From Pelagimonas sp. (GTDB taxonomy: Bacteria; Pseudomonadota; Alphaproteobacteria; Rhodobacterales; Rhodobacteraceae), in contig JAOASD010000004.1 in the NCBI GenBank assembly GCA_025210265.1, forward strand, positions 372,001-436,000: a DNA stretch of 64,000 nt. The letters are read 5' to 3'. A model generated the notes under the pieces. The model saw only the letters and a program-made list of their open reading frames with translations, was not told the origin of the DNA and ran no database searches. The position numbers were made by a program, and so were the translations under genes. Positions 18,016 to 26,657 of this stretch are shown here, in pieces (the stretch's first letter is position 1; each line of letters starts with the position of its first letter).

Positions 18016-18050
18016 AAAAACCCCGCCGCGCAGCCTGCGGGCGGGGTTTT
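18016..18050 (-). terminator. Rho-independent terminator of infC
   Basis: AAAACCCCGCC and GGCGGGGTTTT pair around a short loop, with a T run on the minus strand 26 bases after the infC stop. Confidence 0.85.
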
Positions 18051-18075
18051 GACATCGGTTGAGACAAGCGGGCGC

Positions 18076-18621
18076 TTATTTGGCAGCGGGCCCGATCATC
18101 ATGACCATCTGGCGGCCTTCCATTTTCGGCATGTTTTCAACCTTGCCGATTTCCTTGACGTCCTCAGCCACCCGTTCCAGCAGCTCGCGGCCCAGGTTCT
18201 GGTGCGCCATTTCCCGGCCACGGAACCGCAGGGTGACTTTCACCTTGTCGCCGTTTTCCAGGAATTTGAACACGTTACGCATTTTGACGCTATAGTCATG
18301 CGTGTCGGTGTTGGGGCGGAACTTGACCTCTTTGACCTCGATGGTCTTTTGCTTTTTGCGGGCCTCGGATTCGCGCTTTTGTTGTTCGTATTTGAACTTG
18401 CCGTAATCCATGATCTTGCAGACCGGCGGATTTGCGTTGGGCGAAATTTCGACCAGGTCCAGCCCGGCCTCTTCGGCCATGGCAAGGGCGCGCGAGGGGG
18501 TGACAACCCCGACATTCTCCCCTTCGGCGCCAATCAGGCGGATTTCGGGGGCACGGATGCGGTCATTGACGCGGGGGCCAGTATCACGTTGCGGCGGCGC
18601 GTTATGCGGTCTGCGGGCTAT
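18076..18621 (-). CDS. infC: Translation initiation factor IF-3 with probable AUA start
   Basis: IF-3 binds the 30S subunit and checks the start codon and initiator tRNA. The 181-residue product has both classical domains joined by a lysine-rich linker: N-domain [19 protein letters not shown], the signature [20 protein letters not shown], and C-domain [19 protein letters not shown]. No ATG, GTG or TTG lies at the expected start. AGGAG ends seven bases before an ATA at 18619-18621 ([10 protein letters not shown]), which fits the known habit of infC genes to use rare AUU/AUA/AUC starts for self-repression. The true start could be tested by protein N-terminal data. Confidence 0.9.
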   Translation of the reverse strand: MARRPHNAPPQRDTGPRVNDRIRAPEIRLIGAEGENVGVVTPSRALAMAEEAGLDLVEISPNANPPVCKIMDYGKFKYEQQKRESEARKKQKTIEVKEVKFRPNTDTHDYSVKMRNVFKFLENGDKVKVTLRFRGREMAHQNLGRELLERVAEDVKEIGKVENMPKMEGRQMVMMIGPAAK

Positions 18622-18820
18622 GGGATCGCTCCTGAATTTCCATTGATAACAGGGCGGCAAGGTAAACTTGGCGCTCGGGTGATTCAAGGTGCAATTGCGC
18701 GGATCTGCGCCGATCCTGTGGGCTTTCCCCCTTGTTGTTCCCGCTCTGTGGCGGCACATCCACAGGCAGAGGCGCTTTTGACGCGCATGTCAGGCGCTAT
18801 TGGAAGAAAAGGAAAGAATC

Positions 18821-19747
18821 ATGCGGAATCTCCTCCTCCTTGTGATCGCAGGTGCAGCAGCCATTGGCGGTTATGTCTGGTATAGCGGGCAGACCCCGAC
18901 CGAAGCCCTGGACACGGCCGAAGAGGTCATGGAAAGCCGGGTGGCACAGGACACAGTCGCCGAAGAGGCTATGGAAGCCGTCGAAGAAACCGTGACCGAG
19001 GCGGTTGAAGAAGCCAGCGAAGCGGCGCAAAGCGCGGGTGACGCGGTGGCCGATGCGATTGAAACCGTGACCGACGCGGCAGAAACCGCCGTCGAAGAGG
19101 GCGTCGCTGCCGCACAAGAAGCCGTGGAAACCGCAGCCGAGGCCGCGACGGATGCCGTGGCCGACGCGGTTTCCGATGTGGTCGAAGGTGCTGATGGTGT
19201 CGCAGGCGCGATCGCTGAAACCGCAGGTGAGGCTGTGCAGGCTGCTGTTGAGGGCGTGGTCGAAAACGCCAGCGGCGCAGCGGATGCGGCGGTTGAATCC
19301 GTGGCCGAAGGCGTGTCTGACGCGATGACTGCCGTGACCGGCGCAGGCGAAGAGGCCGCCGAGGCCGCGTCTGACGTTGCCAGCGACACGATGGAAAAGG
19401 TTGCGGAACCCGCAGCCGAGGCTGTTGAAGCCGCCGAAGAGGCCGCCGACGCTGCTGCTGACACTGCTGCCGAAGCGGTCGAAACCGTAGTGGAAGAAAC
19501 CACAGAAGCTGCCGAAGAGGCGGCTGTCGAGGCCGCAACTGACGCTGCCGAAGATGCGGGTCTGGGCATCACCGATCTGCTGACCGTCGAAGGGTTCAAT
19601 TATGACAAGGTCGCCGAGTATATCGACGGCTCGGACCTGAACCTGGTGGCCAAAACCGGCGCCAAAGCCCTGCTGGATCAAGCCAAATCCAACCCCGATG
19701 GCCTGCAGGGCATCCTGGATCAGCTGAAAGGCGCCCTGGGCCTGTAA
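18821..19747 (+). CDS. Ala/Glu-rich repeat protein with N-terminal anchor
   Basis: A 308-residue protein with an N-terminal hydrophobic segment (RNLLLLVIAGAAAIGGYVWY), probably a membrane anchor or uncleaved signal. From about 30 to 250 it consists almost only of Ala, Glu, Val, Asp and Thr in imperfect 11- to 15-residue amphipathic repeats such as AEEAAEAASDVASD, which would form long helices like those of LEA or apolipoprotein-type proteins. The last 55 residues form a distinct tail (TVEGFNYDKVAEYIDGSDLN) that is probably globular. The ATG at 18821 follows AAGGAAAG. Its repeats leave several other frames open; those are shadows. Likely located in the periplasm; function unknown. Confidence 0.75.
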   Translation: MRNLLLLVIAGAAAIGGYVWYSGQTPTEALDTAEEVMESRVAQDTVAEEAMEAVEETVTEAVEEASEAAQSAGDAVADAIETVTDAAETAVEEGVAAAQEAVETAAEAATDAVADAVSDVVEGADGVAGAIAETAGEAVQAAVEGVVENASGAADAAVESVAEGVSDAMTAVTGAGEEAAEAASDVASDTMEKVAEPAAEAVEAAEEAADAAADTAAEAVETVVEETTEAAEEAAVEAATDAAEDAGLGITDLLTVEGFNYDKVAEYIDGSDLNLVAKTGAKALLDQAKSNPDGLQGILDQLKGALGL

Positions 19748-19772
19748 CCCAACGCCAATTCTAAGACACCCA

Positions 19773-19802
19773 GAAAAGGGGCCGCTTTTGCGGCCCTTTT
19801 TT
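19773..19802 (+). terminator. Terminator after the Ala/Glu-rich gene
   Basis: AAAAGGGGCCGC pairs with GCGGCCCTTTT around TTTT and ends in six T, 26 bases after the stop. Confidence 0.9.
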
Positions 19803-19921
19803 ATTGGGTCAGCGCCATTGGGAGTGTGAGGGCCAATTCATGGTCGCCTTGCTGGGGAAACAATGATTTATCGGGTACGCACCCCAAGCGGGCAGTGTGT
19901 TCTGAGAAAAGGAGATTTTAA

Positions 19922-20446
19922 ATGAAGCGTTTCAGCCTGTTTTCGCTACTCGCGGTTTCATTGCTTTGGGGATGCGGCGTTGGGGACACCCGGACGGTGG
20001 TCAATGTTGGAGGGGAGGAGGTTCAGTACCGGCCCATTTCTGTGGACCAGGGCACCTCTTCCGATGGTCTTACAACGCTGCTCTTTACCTTTGGTGCCAT
20101 TGACCCGACTGCAAATTACAACGGTGTGACCGACGCAGACTATGAGAGAGAGGCCAAACGCCTTGGGTTCACCGTACAATTTCTGAAGCACTATCATTAC
20201 GGTGGAAATCCCTATCTTGGACCCAAAGGGGATTTGCGTACGTGCACGATTCTTGCGCAGCGGAAGGGGCTGTGTCGTGGTCCAAATAAGGTCAAATCTC
20301 TGAACGACCGTATCGCGCTTGCCAAACAAGCGTTGGAGCAGGACGACAAATGCCGTTGGACAGGGTTTAACCCGAGTTTCCACCACGTGATGGCCTATCG
20401 TGCGGGCGCTGAGGAGCATACGCTTTGGGTCAAGGCGGATTGCTAG
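19922..20446 (+). CDS. Hypothetical lipoprotein
   Basis: A 174-residue protein with a signal peptide and lipobox (LLWGC, Cys18). The mature part has no recognised domain, but carries two pairs of spaced cysteines (CTILAQRKGLC and C at 149/174) that could form disulfides, and a HYHYGGNPYLGPKG patch. AAGGAG lies before the ATG. The stop TAG coincides with the left edge of the MITE-like element at 20446, so the native end of the protein may have been altered by that insertion. Confidence 0.65.
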   Translation: MKRFSLFSLLAVSLLWGCGVGDTRTVVNVGGEEVQYRPISVDQGTSSDGLTTLLFTFGAIDPTANYNGVTDADYEREAKRLGFTVQFLKHYHYGGNPYLGPKGDLRTCTILAQRKGLCRGPNKVKSLNDRIALAKQALEQDDKCRWTGFNPSFHHVMAYRAGAEEHTLWVKADC

Positions 20447-20793
20447 GCTCAGGACCCATTAATTTACAACGCTCAGTTCGCCAGATTTTGTTCCAGGCTA
20501 GGCATATGCCCGCAGGAATAGTTTTCCATTTCAAGGGTATATAACGCAGGCTGGGACAAAATCCGGCGAACCCGTCATGCCAAAGGTATGCCATTTTGTT
20601 GGCACCCCTCCGGGGTGACGGGCATGGAGAAATGCACGCCCTCGTCCTTCGGACCGTGGCTTCCTTGCAAAGGCAACCAGCCTTTTCTGCGGAATCCAAA
20701 CCACTGATACCGCGCGTCCGATGTGTGCTCTAACCAATGGCGCAACACATCGAACTTCCATGTTGAGCGCCGTAAATTAATGGGTCCTGAGCC
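20446..20793. mobile_element. MITE-like element, copy 1 (348 bp)
   Basis: The ends are near-perfect inverted repeats starting GGCTCAGGACCCATT, matching over at least 20 bases, flanked on both sides by TA as expected for a TA target duplication. No transposase is encoded. The interior is about 85-90% alike by eye to copy 2 at 41183-41488, but in the opposite orientation. Copy 1 carries an extra segment at 20571-20622 that itself ends in CCCGTCA and TGACGGG. The left end supplies or overlaps the TAG stop of the lipoprotein gene. Confidence 0.75.
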
Positions 20794-20872
20794 TAAACCG
20801 GGATGCGGGTTGAATTGGCCTTGCGCATTGGGATCACAATGCTGGGCCTGCTGCGTTTTTGCCATTCAAAAC

Positions 20873-20902
20873 AAAAAGGCCGGGTCAGTGCCCGGCCTTT
20901 TC
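20873..20902. terminator. Terminator between the MITE and fpr, bidirectional
   Basis: AAAAAGGCCGGG pairs with CCCGGCCTTTT around TCAGTG, with T runs on both strands, 20 bases after the fpr stop. Confidence 0.85.
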
Positions 20903-20921
20903 TCATTCACTTAGCGATCCC

Positions 20922-21782
20922 TTAATCAAGGAACGCTTTTTCCACCACGTAATGCGCGGGTTTGGAATTGGCGCCTTCTTCCAACCCGTATTCCTCGAAC
21001 ATCTCTTTCAGTTCCAGGTTAAAGGCCAGGTTGCCGCAGATCATGGCGCGGTCGGTTTCCGCGTTCAGCGGCGGCACACCTAGCTCGGCAAAGGCTTCGC
21101 CCGATTTCATCAGGTCGGTGATGCGGCCCATTTTCGGGCTCTCTTCGCGGGTGGTGGTGGGGTAATATTTGATCTTCTTCCAGAAGCCCTCGCCGATCAC
21201 TTCGTTCAGCAGCTCGTCTTCCTTGAGGCTTTCGATCAGGTCACGGCCATAGGTCAGCTCGCCCACTTCGCGGCAGGTATGGGTGATGATCACCTCGTCG
21301 TAATCCTGATAGGTCTGCGGTTCGCGCAGCAGCGACGCAAAGGGCGCAAAGCCGGTGCCGGTGGCAAAGAACCAGATCCGTTTGCCGGGCAGCAGCGCGT
21401 CATGCACCAGCGTGCCAACCGGTTTGGGACGCAGGATGATTTCATCGCCGGGCTGGATGTGCTGCAGGCGCGAGGTCAGCGGGCCGTCCTCGACCTTGAT
21501 GGAATAGAATTCCATTTCCTCGTCCCAGCTGGGCGAGGCGATGGAATAGGCGCGCAGCAGGGGTTTTTCCTTGCCGGTCTTTTCGTTCATCGCCATCAGG
21601 CCGATCATTACAAACTCGCCCGAGCGGAACCGCAGGCTGGCCGGGCGCGTGCAGCGGAAGGAAAACAGACGGTCGGTGTAATGTTTCACTTCGGTCACGG
21701 TCTGCGCATCTGGCAGGGCGGGTTTCTTGGGCTCGGGGGCCTTGGTCGCGGTCACATCGGTCACGGGGGTCAACTCGGTCAT
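20922..21782 (-). CDS. fpr: Ferredoxin-NADP reductase
   Basis: A 286-residue FAD enzyme that moves electrons between NADPH and ferredoxin or flavodoxin. The FAD motif is RAYSIASPSW (about residues 77-86) and the NADP domain motif is FFATGTGFAPFASLL (about 139-153), followed by THTCREVGELTYG. The C-terminal KPAHYVVEKAFLD matches bacterial subclass I Fpr. The first 20 residues are a Pro/Thr-rich extension. Two tandem hairpins separate it from the sulfite-assimilation genes upstream, so it has its own promoter, but it could supply reducing power for the ferredoxin-type sulfite reductase beside it. Confidence 0.92.
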   Translation of the reverse strand: MTELTPVTDVTATKAPEPKKPALPDAQTVTEVKHYTDRLFSFRCTRPASLRFRSGEFVMIGLMAMNEKTGKEKPLLRAYSIASPSWDEEMEFYSIKVEDGPLTSRLQHIQPGDEIILRPKPVGTLVHDALLPGKRIWFFATGTGFAPFASLLREPQTYQDYDEVIITHTCREVGELTYGRDLIESLKEDELLNEVIGEGFWKKIKYYPTTTREESPKMGRITDLMKSGEAFAELGVPPLNAETDRAMICGNLAFNLELKEMFEEYGLEEGANSKPAHYVVEKAFLD

Positions 21783-21865
21783 TGTCTCTCTTGCCGGTCT
21801 GAATAACCGACACCTCAGATTTAGCTTTGATCTAGGTCAGGTGAAAGGCGGTTTGCTGCCGCGTC

Positions 21866-21908
21866 AAATTCCCCCGCAGGGGAATTTGCAAAAACCTGTC
21901 AGGTTTTT
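21866..21908 (-). terminator. Two tandem hairpins ending the cysG-DUF934 operon
   Basis: AAATTCCCC/GGGGAATTT (21866-21887) and AAAAACCTG/CAGGTTTTT (21890-21908) lie just after the DUF934 stop on the minus strand. The second hairpin ends in T5 and is only four bases from the gene. Confidence 0.7.
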
Positions 21909-21912
21909 GGCG

Positions 21913-22281
21913 TCAGGCCTGGCCGCGCAGTCGGTTTTGATAGTCATGGGCCTGCCAGTCGGCACGGAACATCCAGTCGCTTTCGGGCTGCCGCGCGGCC
22001 AGCGCGTCGTCGATTTCCACCTCGTCAAAGCCCGCGCGCCGCGCCATGGCATATTGATCGGAAATCACGTGGCCACGGGCGCGCAGAATGCCCTGATACC
22101 CGCGCAGCCGCAGCAGCCTCGCCAGGGTAAAGCCCCGCCCATCGGCGAAGCTGGGGAAATCAATGCGGATCATTTCGACATTCTGCAGCGAGAGCGTCGC
22201 GGGATCGGTGTCAGAGGCCAGATCAAGGATCTCGCCGGTAAAGCTGTCCGCGGCAAAGCCGCTATCGGTGACGATGGGCAT
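21913..22281 (-). CDS. DUF934 protein of the sulfite assimilation operon
   Basis: A 122-residue cytoplasmic protein of the DUF934 family, recognised by VEMIRIDFPSFADGRGFTLA and RLRGYQGILRARGHVISDQY. It is almost always encoded next to cysH and sulfite reductase in proteobacteria and is thought to be an accessory factor in assimilatory sulfate reduction, with no proven activity that I know of. It follows cysH by five bases and is the last gene of the operon. Confidence 0.85.
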   Translation of the reverse strand: MPIVTDSGFAADSFTGEILDLASDTDPATLSLQNVEMIRIDFPSFADGRGFTLARLLRLRGYQGILRARGHVISDQYAMARRAGFDEVEIDDALAARQPESDWMFRADWQAHDYQNRLRGQA

Positions 22282-22286
22282 GTTGT

Positions 22287-23099
22287 TTATCCTACGGTAA
22301 TCGCAGAGGTTTCGCCCGCTGCGCTGGTCTGTCTGACGGGTTTTCCATTCACAAAATGGATCCCGCATTCGGTTTTGTCCTGTCCACGCCAGCGGCCCGC
22401 ACGCGGGTCTTCGCCCGGCTTGACCTTGGACGTGCAGGGCGCGCAGCCGATCGAGGGGTAGCCCTGCGCCACCAGCGGGTGCTTGGGTAGGCGGTTTTCG
22501 ATCATGTAATTGCGCACATCCTCTGGCCCCCAATGGGCCAGCGGGTTGACTTTGATCCGGCCGGTCGCCTCTTCGAGTTCAAAGAACTCCATATTGGCAC
22601 GGGTCGCGCTTTGATAGCGTTTGCGCCCGGTGATCCAGCCATCAAACCCGTCCAGCGCGCGTTCCAGCGGCTGGGTCTTGCGCAGATCACAGCAGCGGTC
22701 CTGATCCGACAGGCGCAGCGCACCATAAGGGTCATGCTGGTCCAGATCCGCCTGCGAGGCGCGGATGATGCGCAGATCCTGCAGGTTCAGGCGTTCGGCG
22801 ATCTCTTGCTGATAGGTCAGGGTCTCGGCAAACAACAACTGCGTGTCGATGAACAACACCGGCGTTTTGCGATCCACCATGGCGACAAGGTGCAAAAGCG
22901 CCACGGATTCCGCTCCAAAGGACGACACCATGGCGATTTTGCCCGCCTCGGGATCGCGCAGCGCACCTTCCAGCACCGCTGTCGCACTGTGATGGCGATA
23001 GCGGGCGTTCAGGGCATCCACGCGGGCCTGCAAATCGACCAGATTGTCAGGCACGGCACCTGTATTGCGACCGGGAAACCCGGCAGAGATGTTGTCCAT
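22287..23099 (-). CDS. cysH: APS-type reductase (phospho)adenylylsulfate reductase
   Basis: A 270-residue enzyme that reduces activated sulfate to sulfite. The Fe-S cysteines expected of APS-using enzymes are present: CC in DQDRCCDLRKTQPLERAL (about 136-137) and CAPC in SIGCAPCTSKVKPGED (about 218-221). The catalytic cysteine lies in KTECGIHF near the C-terminus. PAPS-specific enzymes lack the CC/CxxC set, so APS is the likely substrate. ATG at 23099 is three bases after the cysI stop. It is co-transcribed with cysI, DUF2849 and cysG. Confidence 0.9.
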   Translation of the reverse strand: MDNISAGFPGRNTGAVPDNLVDLQARVDALNARYRHHSATAVLEGALRDPEAGKIAMVSSFGAESVALLHLVAMVDRKTPVLFIDTQLLFAETLTYQQEIAERLNLQDLRIIRASQADLDQHDPYGALRLSDQDRCCDLRKTQPLERALDGFDGWITGRKRYQSATRANMEFFELEEATGRIKVNPLAHWGPEDVRNYMIENRLPKHPLVAQGYPSIGCAPCTSKVKPGEDPRAGRWRGQDKTECGIHFVNGKPVRQTSAAGETSAITVG

Positions 23100-23102
23100 G
23101 GC

Positions 23103-24776
23103 TCAGGCCGCCTTTGACCGGTTTGCGGCCTCACCATAAAGCGCCTCTTTGAACGGGCCCATGCCGGTGCGGCGATAAGTTTGCAGGAAGGTTTCCTCGG
23201 GCGTTTCGCGCTGGTCCAGATAGGCCGCGACCAGACGTTCGATGGCCGGCACGATTTCATCATAGCCAAAGCCCGGCCCGGTGCGGTCGCCCACAGCGGC
23301 GGTTTCAGTGTGATCGCCGCCCAGCGTGATCTGATAGGTTTCCACGCCTGCGCGATCCAGCCCCAGAATGCCGATATGGCCCACATGGTGATGGCCGCAG
23401 GCATTGATGCAGCCCGAGATCTTCAGCTTCAGCTCGCCAATCTCATGCTCCAGCTTCAGCTCGTCAAAGCGGGTGGCGATTTTCTGCGCCACAGGGATCG
23501 AGCGCGCGGTGGCCAGCGCGCAATAATCCATGCCGGGGCAGGCGATGATGTCGGACACCAGCCCGATATTGGCGGTGGCCAGACCATGCGCCTTGAGGAT
23601 CAGGTGCAGCTCCGGCAGGTCGGCTTTGTGCACATGGGGCAGGATCACGTTCTGTTCATGGCTGATGCGGATGTCATCATGGCCAAAGCGTTCCGCCAGA
23701 TCCGCAATCACGCGCATCTGTTCCGAGGTCGCATCGCCCGGCGTCTGCCCATGCGCCTTGATCGAGATCTGCGCAATCGCATAGCCCGGCGCCTTGTGAT
23801 CCGACAGGTTGGTATCGGCCCAGCTGCGGAACACGGGATCGTTTTCATAAGCGCGATCAAAGGCATCGGTGTCGTCGCTGCGGAAGGCAGGGGCGGCGAA
23901 ATGCGCTTCGATCTCGCGCAGCATCTCCTGATCGACGCCGCCAAAGCGGGGTTTGATCTCGGCGAAACGCTCTTCGACGCGGCGCTGGATTTCCTCGATG
24001 CCATGCTCGTGCACGGTGATCTTGATCCGGGCTTTGTATTTGTTGTCGCGACGGCCCAGCAGGTTCCAGACGGAGACAACCGCCTCGGAATAAGGCAGCA
24101 GGTCTTCTTGGGGCAGGAAGGCACGCAGCACTTTGCCGACCATCGGCGTACGGCCCAGACCGCCGCCCACGATGACCTCGTAGCCCGGCTCGCCCGCCTC
24201 GTTGCGGATCATGCGGAAGGCAAGGTCATGGGCCTTGGTCACGGCGCGGTCATTGGGAGACCCGGTCACAGCGATCTTGAACTTGCGCGGCAGGAACTGA
24301 AATTCCGGGTGGTCGGTGGACCACTGGCGCAGCAATTCGGCCACAGGGCGCGGATCGGCGATTTCATCGGCAGCGGCACCGGCGAAATGATCGGCTGTCA
24401 CGTTGCGGATCGTGTTGCCCGAGGTCTGGATGGCGTGCATTTCCACCTCGGCCAGCGCGTCCAGCATATCCGGCACATCCGACAGTTTCGGCCAGTTATA
24501 CTGGATGTTCTGACGGGTGGTGAAATGGCCATAGCCCTTGTCCCAGCGATCCGCGATATCGGCCAGCTTGTGCATCCGGGCGCTGTTCAGCGTGCCATAG
24601 GGGATCGCGACGCGCAGCATATAGGCGTGCAGCTGCAGATACAGACCGTTCATCAGGCGCAGGGGCTTGAATTCATCCTCGGTCAGGGCGCCGCTGATGC
24701 GACGCTCTACCTGGGCACGGAACTGGCGGTTGCGTTCGGCGACGAATGCCGCGTCAAAGTCGTTGTAGCGATACAT
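23103..24776 (-). CDS. cysI: Sulfite reductase, ferredoxin/siroheme type
   Basis: A 557-residue siroheme and 4Fe-4S reductase that converts sulfite to sulfide. The cluster and siroheme cysteines are in ACPGMDYCALA (about 410-418) and SGCINACGHHH (about 449-459). Both ferredoxin-like half domains (FTTRQNIQYNWPKL and RISHEQNVILPHV) are present. The family also includes nitrite reductases, but the cysH, DUF934 and cysG neighbours favour sulfite. ATG 24776 overlaps the stop of the DUF2849 gene, so the upstream longer frame is not used. Confidence 0.9.
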   Translation of the reverse strand: MYRYNDFDAAFVAERNRQFRAQVERRISGALTEDEFKPLRLMNGLYLQLHAYMLRVAIPYGTLNSARMHKLADIADRWDKGYGHFTTRQNIQYNWPKLSDVPDMLDALAEVEMHAIQTSGNTIRNVTADHFAGAAADEIADPRPVAELLRQWSTDHPEFQFLPRKFKIAVTGSPNDRAVTKAHDLAFRMIRNEAGEPGYEVIVGGGLGRTPMVGKVLRAFLPQEDLLPYSEAVVSVWNLLGRRDNKYKARIKITVHEHGIEEIQRRVEERFAEIKPRFGGVDQEMLREIEAHFAAPAFRSDDTDAFDRAYENDPVFRSWADTNLSDHKAPGYAIAQISIKAHGQTPGDATSEQMRVIADLAERFGHDDIRISHEQNVILPHVHKADLPELHLILKAHGLATANIGLVSDIIACPGMDYCALATARSIPVAQKIATRFDELKLEHEIGELKLKISGCINACGHHHVGHIGILGLDRAGVETYQITLGGDHTETAAVGDRTGPGFGYDEIVPAIERLVAAYLDQRETPEETFLQTYRRTGMGPFKEALYGEAANRSKAA

Positions 24777-25078
24777 CAGCTCAGCTCCACTTGCTTGCCA
24801 TGGGCGTAGTTCGAGGGGCCGGTGCGGCGGAAATCCTCGCGGAAATGGGTTGGTTCGGGGCCTGCATCCGCAGGGGCCATATCGGCCAGATAGATCCCGA
24901 CGGCTTCGTGTTGGCGGGCGCTGGCCTCGACCAGGCGCAGCTGGGCATGGGCCTCGTCTTCCAGCAGTTCGGCCTCGCGCAGATCGCGGGTCCACTGGTC
25001 AGCAGAGGTCAGATAGATCACGTCGCCCTCGATCAGGGCATTGGCGGTGATCACCTTGGGCGTGAACGGTTTCGGCAT
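24776..25078 (-). CDS. DUF2849 protein
   Basis: A 100-residue cytoplasmic protein of the DUF2849 family, beginning MPKPFTPKVITANALIEGDV and ending with FREDFRRTGPSNYAHGKQVE. Members are encoded between cysG and the sulfite reductase gene in many alphaproteobacteria, so a helper role in sulfite reductase assembly or electron delivery is likely but unproven. Its TGA overlaps the cysI ATG, and a GGAGG site precedes its own start. Confidence 0.85.
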   Translation of the reverse strand: MPKPFTPKVITANALIEGDVIYLTSADQWTRDLREAELLEDEAHAQLRLVEASARQHEAVGIYLADMAPADAGPEPTHFREDFRRTGPSNYAHGKQVELS

Positions 25079-25090
25079 CAGGAGACCTCC

Positions 25091-26506
25091 TTATTCGGCG
25101 GCAATTTCAAAGAGTTCGTGAGTGGTGTGTTCGGGGGCGGGCAGATCCTGCGGCAGAGTGCGCGGGGTCAGACCCAAAAGCGTGATGGCCGGGCCGCTCA
25201 GCGCGGCATCGTCCAGATCAGAGGCCATATTGGCCAGGGTGCTGGCGACAATGGTCTGATCCGGGCGGCCCGCATTGGCGACAAAGGTGACGGGCGTGTC
25301 CACCGCACCGCCATGCATCAACAGACGGCCTTGCAGGAAGCGCGCGGCCTTCTTGCCCATATAGATCGCAGCGACCTGACCGGGGCGGGTCAGTGCGCGC
25401 CAATCCTGTTCGGCAAAGCCCGCCACGTCGTGGCCGGTCAGCAGGCGCAGTTCCGAGTTCCGTCCGCGCCGGGTCAGCGATTTGCCAATGGCAGCCGCAG
25501 CGGCAGAGGCAGCCGTGATGCCCGGCACCACGGCATAGTCGATGCCTGCAGCGTCCAGTACCTCGGCCTCTTCGTCGAGACGGGCAAAGACCACGGAATC
25601 GCCGCCTTTGATGCGTACAACTTGCGCGCCGGTCTGGGCGTGTTCAACCAGCAGTGCGTTGATGTCATCCTGACGGGTCGAGGGGGCAAAGCCGCGCTTG
25701 CCCACATCCACCAGCAGCGCCTCGCGCCGGGCCAGTTCCAGGATCTGTTGGGGCACCAGTGCGTCATGGATCACAACATCGGCCTCATGCAGCAGCTTGC
25801 GCGCTTTCAGGGTCAGCAATTCGGGATCGCCGGGACCAGCGCCAACAAAGGAGACAAAGCCGTCACGCTTTTCGCGGTTCAGATGCTGATCCAGCAGCCC
25901 GTCCAGCGTGTCGCGCAGGGCTGACTCGCCGCCATCCACCGCGCGGGGGGCGGCCTTGCCGTAATAGGCGGTCCAAAAATCGCGGCGCGGGCGGCCATGG
26001 GGCAGGGCCTCTGCCAGCTTGCGAAACCCTTTGGCCACGCGGGCCATCATGCCCAGCTGCGGATGCAGCCGCTCTTCGAGATCGGCCTTGATTTTGCGGG
26101 CCAGCACCGGGGCAGCGCCCTCGGTCCCGATCGCCACGGTCACCGGATCACGGTCGACAATGGCGGGGGTGATGAACTCACTGTCCTGCAGATTGTCCAC
26201 GATATTGAGCAGCGCCCCGGCCTGTTTCGCCAGCGCGGCGATGTCCGCATCGCGGGTTGCGTCTTCTTCGGCGGCATAGACCAGCGCGGCGCCTTGCAGA
26301 TCGGCCAGGGTCACGTCCCGCAGGGTCAGTGTCAGACGCCCCTCATCAGCCCATTTGACGATCTCGGACGCGGCCTCTTGCGCGATCACATGAATATCGG
26401 CCGTTGTCTTTAGGATCAGGCGCAGTTTGGCAATTGCGGCCTCATCACCGCCACAGACCACCACTTTCCGGTGCTCTAGCGCGAGGAAAATCGGGAAATG
26501 CTGCAT
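25091..26506 (-). CDS. cysG: Siroheme synthase, multifunctional
   Basis: A 471-residue fusion. The N-terminal dehydrogenase/ferrochelatase (about 1-150) oxidises precorrin-2 and inserts iron. Its NAD site (KVVVCGGDEAAIAKLRL) departs from the usual GGGxVA pattern. The C-terminal uroporphyrinogen-III methyltransferase (about 215-460) has FVSFVGAGPGDPELLTL, RIKGGDSVVFARLDEE and VVPGITAASAAAAAIG. It makes the siroheme needed by cysI. ATG 26506 follows AGAAAGG. It is the first gene of the operon and lies divergent to the Lrp-type regulator. Confidence 0.93.
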   Translation of the reverse strand: MQHFPIFLALEHRKVVVCGGDEAAIAKLRLILKTTADIHVIAQEAASEIVKWADEGRLTLTLRDVTLADLQGAALVYAAEEDATRDADIAALAKQAGALLNIVDNLQDSEFITPAIVDRDPVTVAIGTEGAAPVLARKIKADLEERLHPQLGMMARVAKGFRKLAEALPHGRPRRDFWTAYYGKAAPRAVDGGESALRDTLDGLLDQHLNREKRDGFVSFVGAGPGDPELLTLKARKLLHEADVVIHDALVPQQILELARREALLVDVGKRGFAPSTRQDDINALLVEHAQTGAQVVRIKGGDSVVFARLDEEAEVLDAAGIDYAVVPGITAASAAAAAIGKSLTRRGRNSELRLLTGHDVAGFAEQDWRALTRPGQVAAIYMGKKAARFLQGRLLMHGGAVDTPVTFVANAGRPDQTIVASTLANMASDLDDAALSGPAITLLGLTPRTLPQDLPAPEHTTHELFEIAAE

Positions 26507-26657
26507 CTGGCGGCCTTTCTGTTTCGGTTTGAGTTGGTGGGTATATAGGAAATTGTTCCGCATTTACGCTAGGCTCTTGCGAATATAAGGAAGAATGTTC
26601 TAAAAGTGGCCCGAAACAGGAGGTCGCTCCCTCATTCCCGCCGGGAAAGGAACAAAG
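26507..26657. promoter_or_regulatory. Divergent promoter region of cysG operon and Lrp gene with two similar dyads
   Basis: The region is AT-rich and contains GGAAATTGTTCC (26548-26559, perfect GGAA/TTCC dyad) and GGAAGAATGTTC (26589-26600), 41 bases apart centre to centre, about four helical turns. Paired sites of this kind suit an Lrp/AsnC octamer. They probably let the regulator control cysG and itself. Confidence 0.45.

Noticed and set aside
18797-19681. Gly/Phe-rich minus-strand frame opposite the Ala/Glu repeat gene
   Set aside because: It is the complement of GCx/GAx repeats; the plus frame has the signal anchor and ribosome site.
23181-24809. 542-codon plus-strand frame opposite cysI
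   Set aside because: Shadow of the sulfite reductase gene, whose siroheme motifs are on the minus strand.
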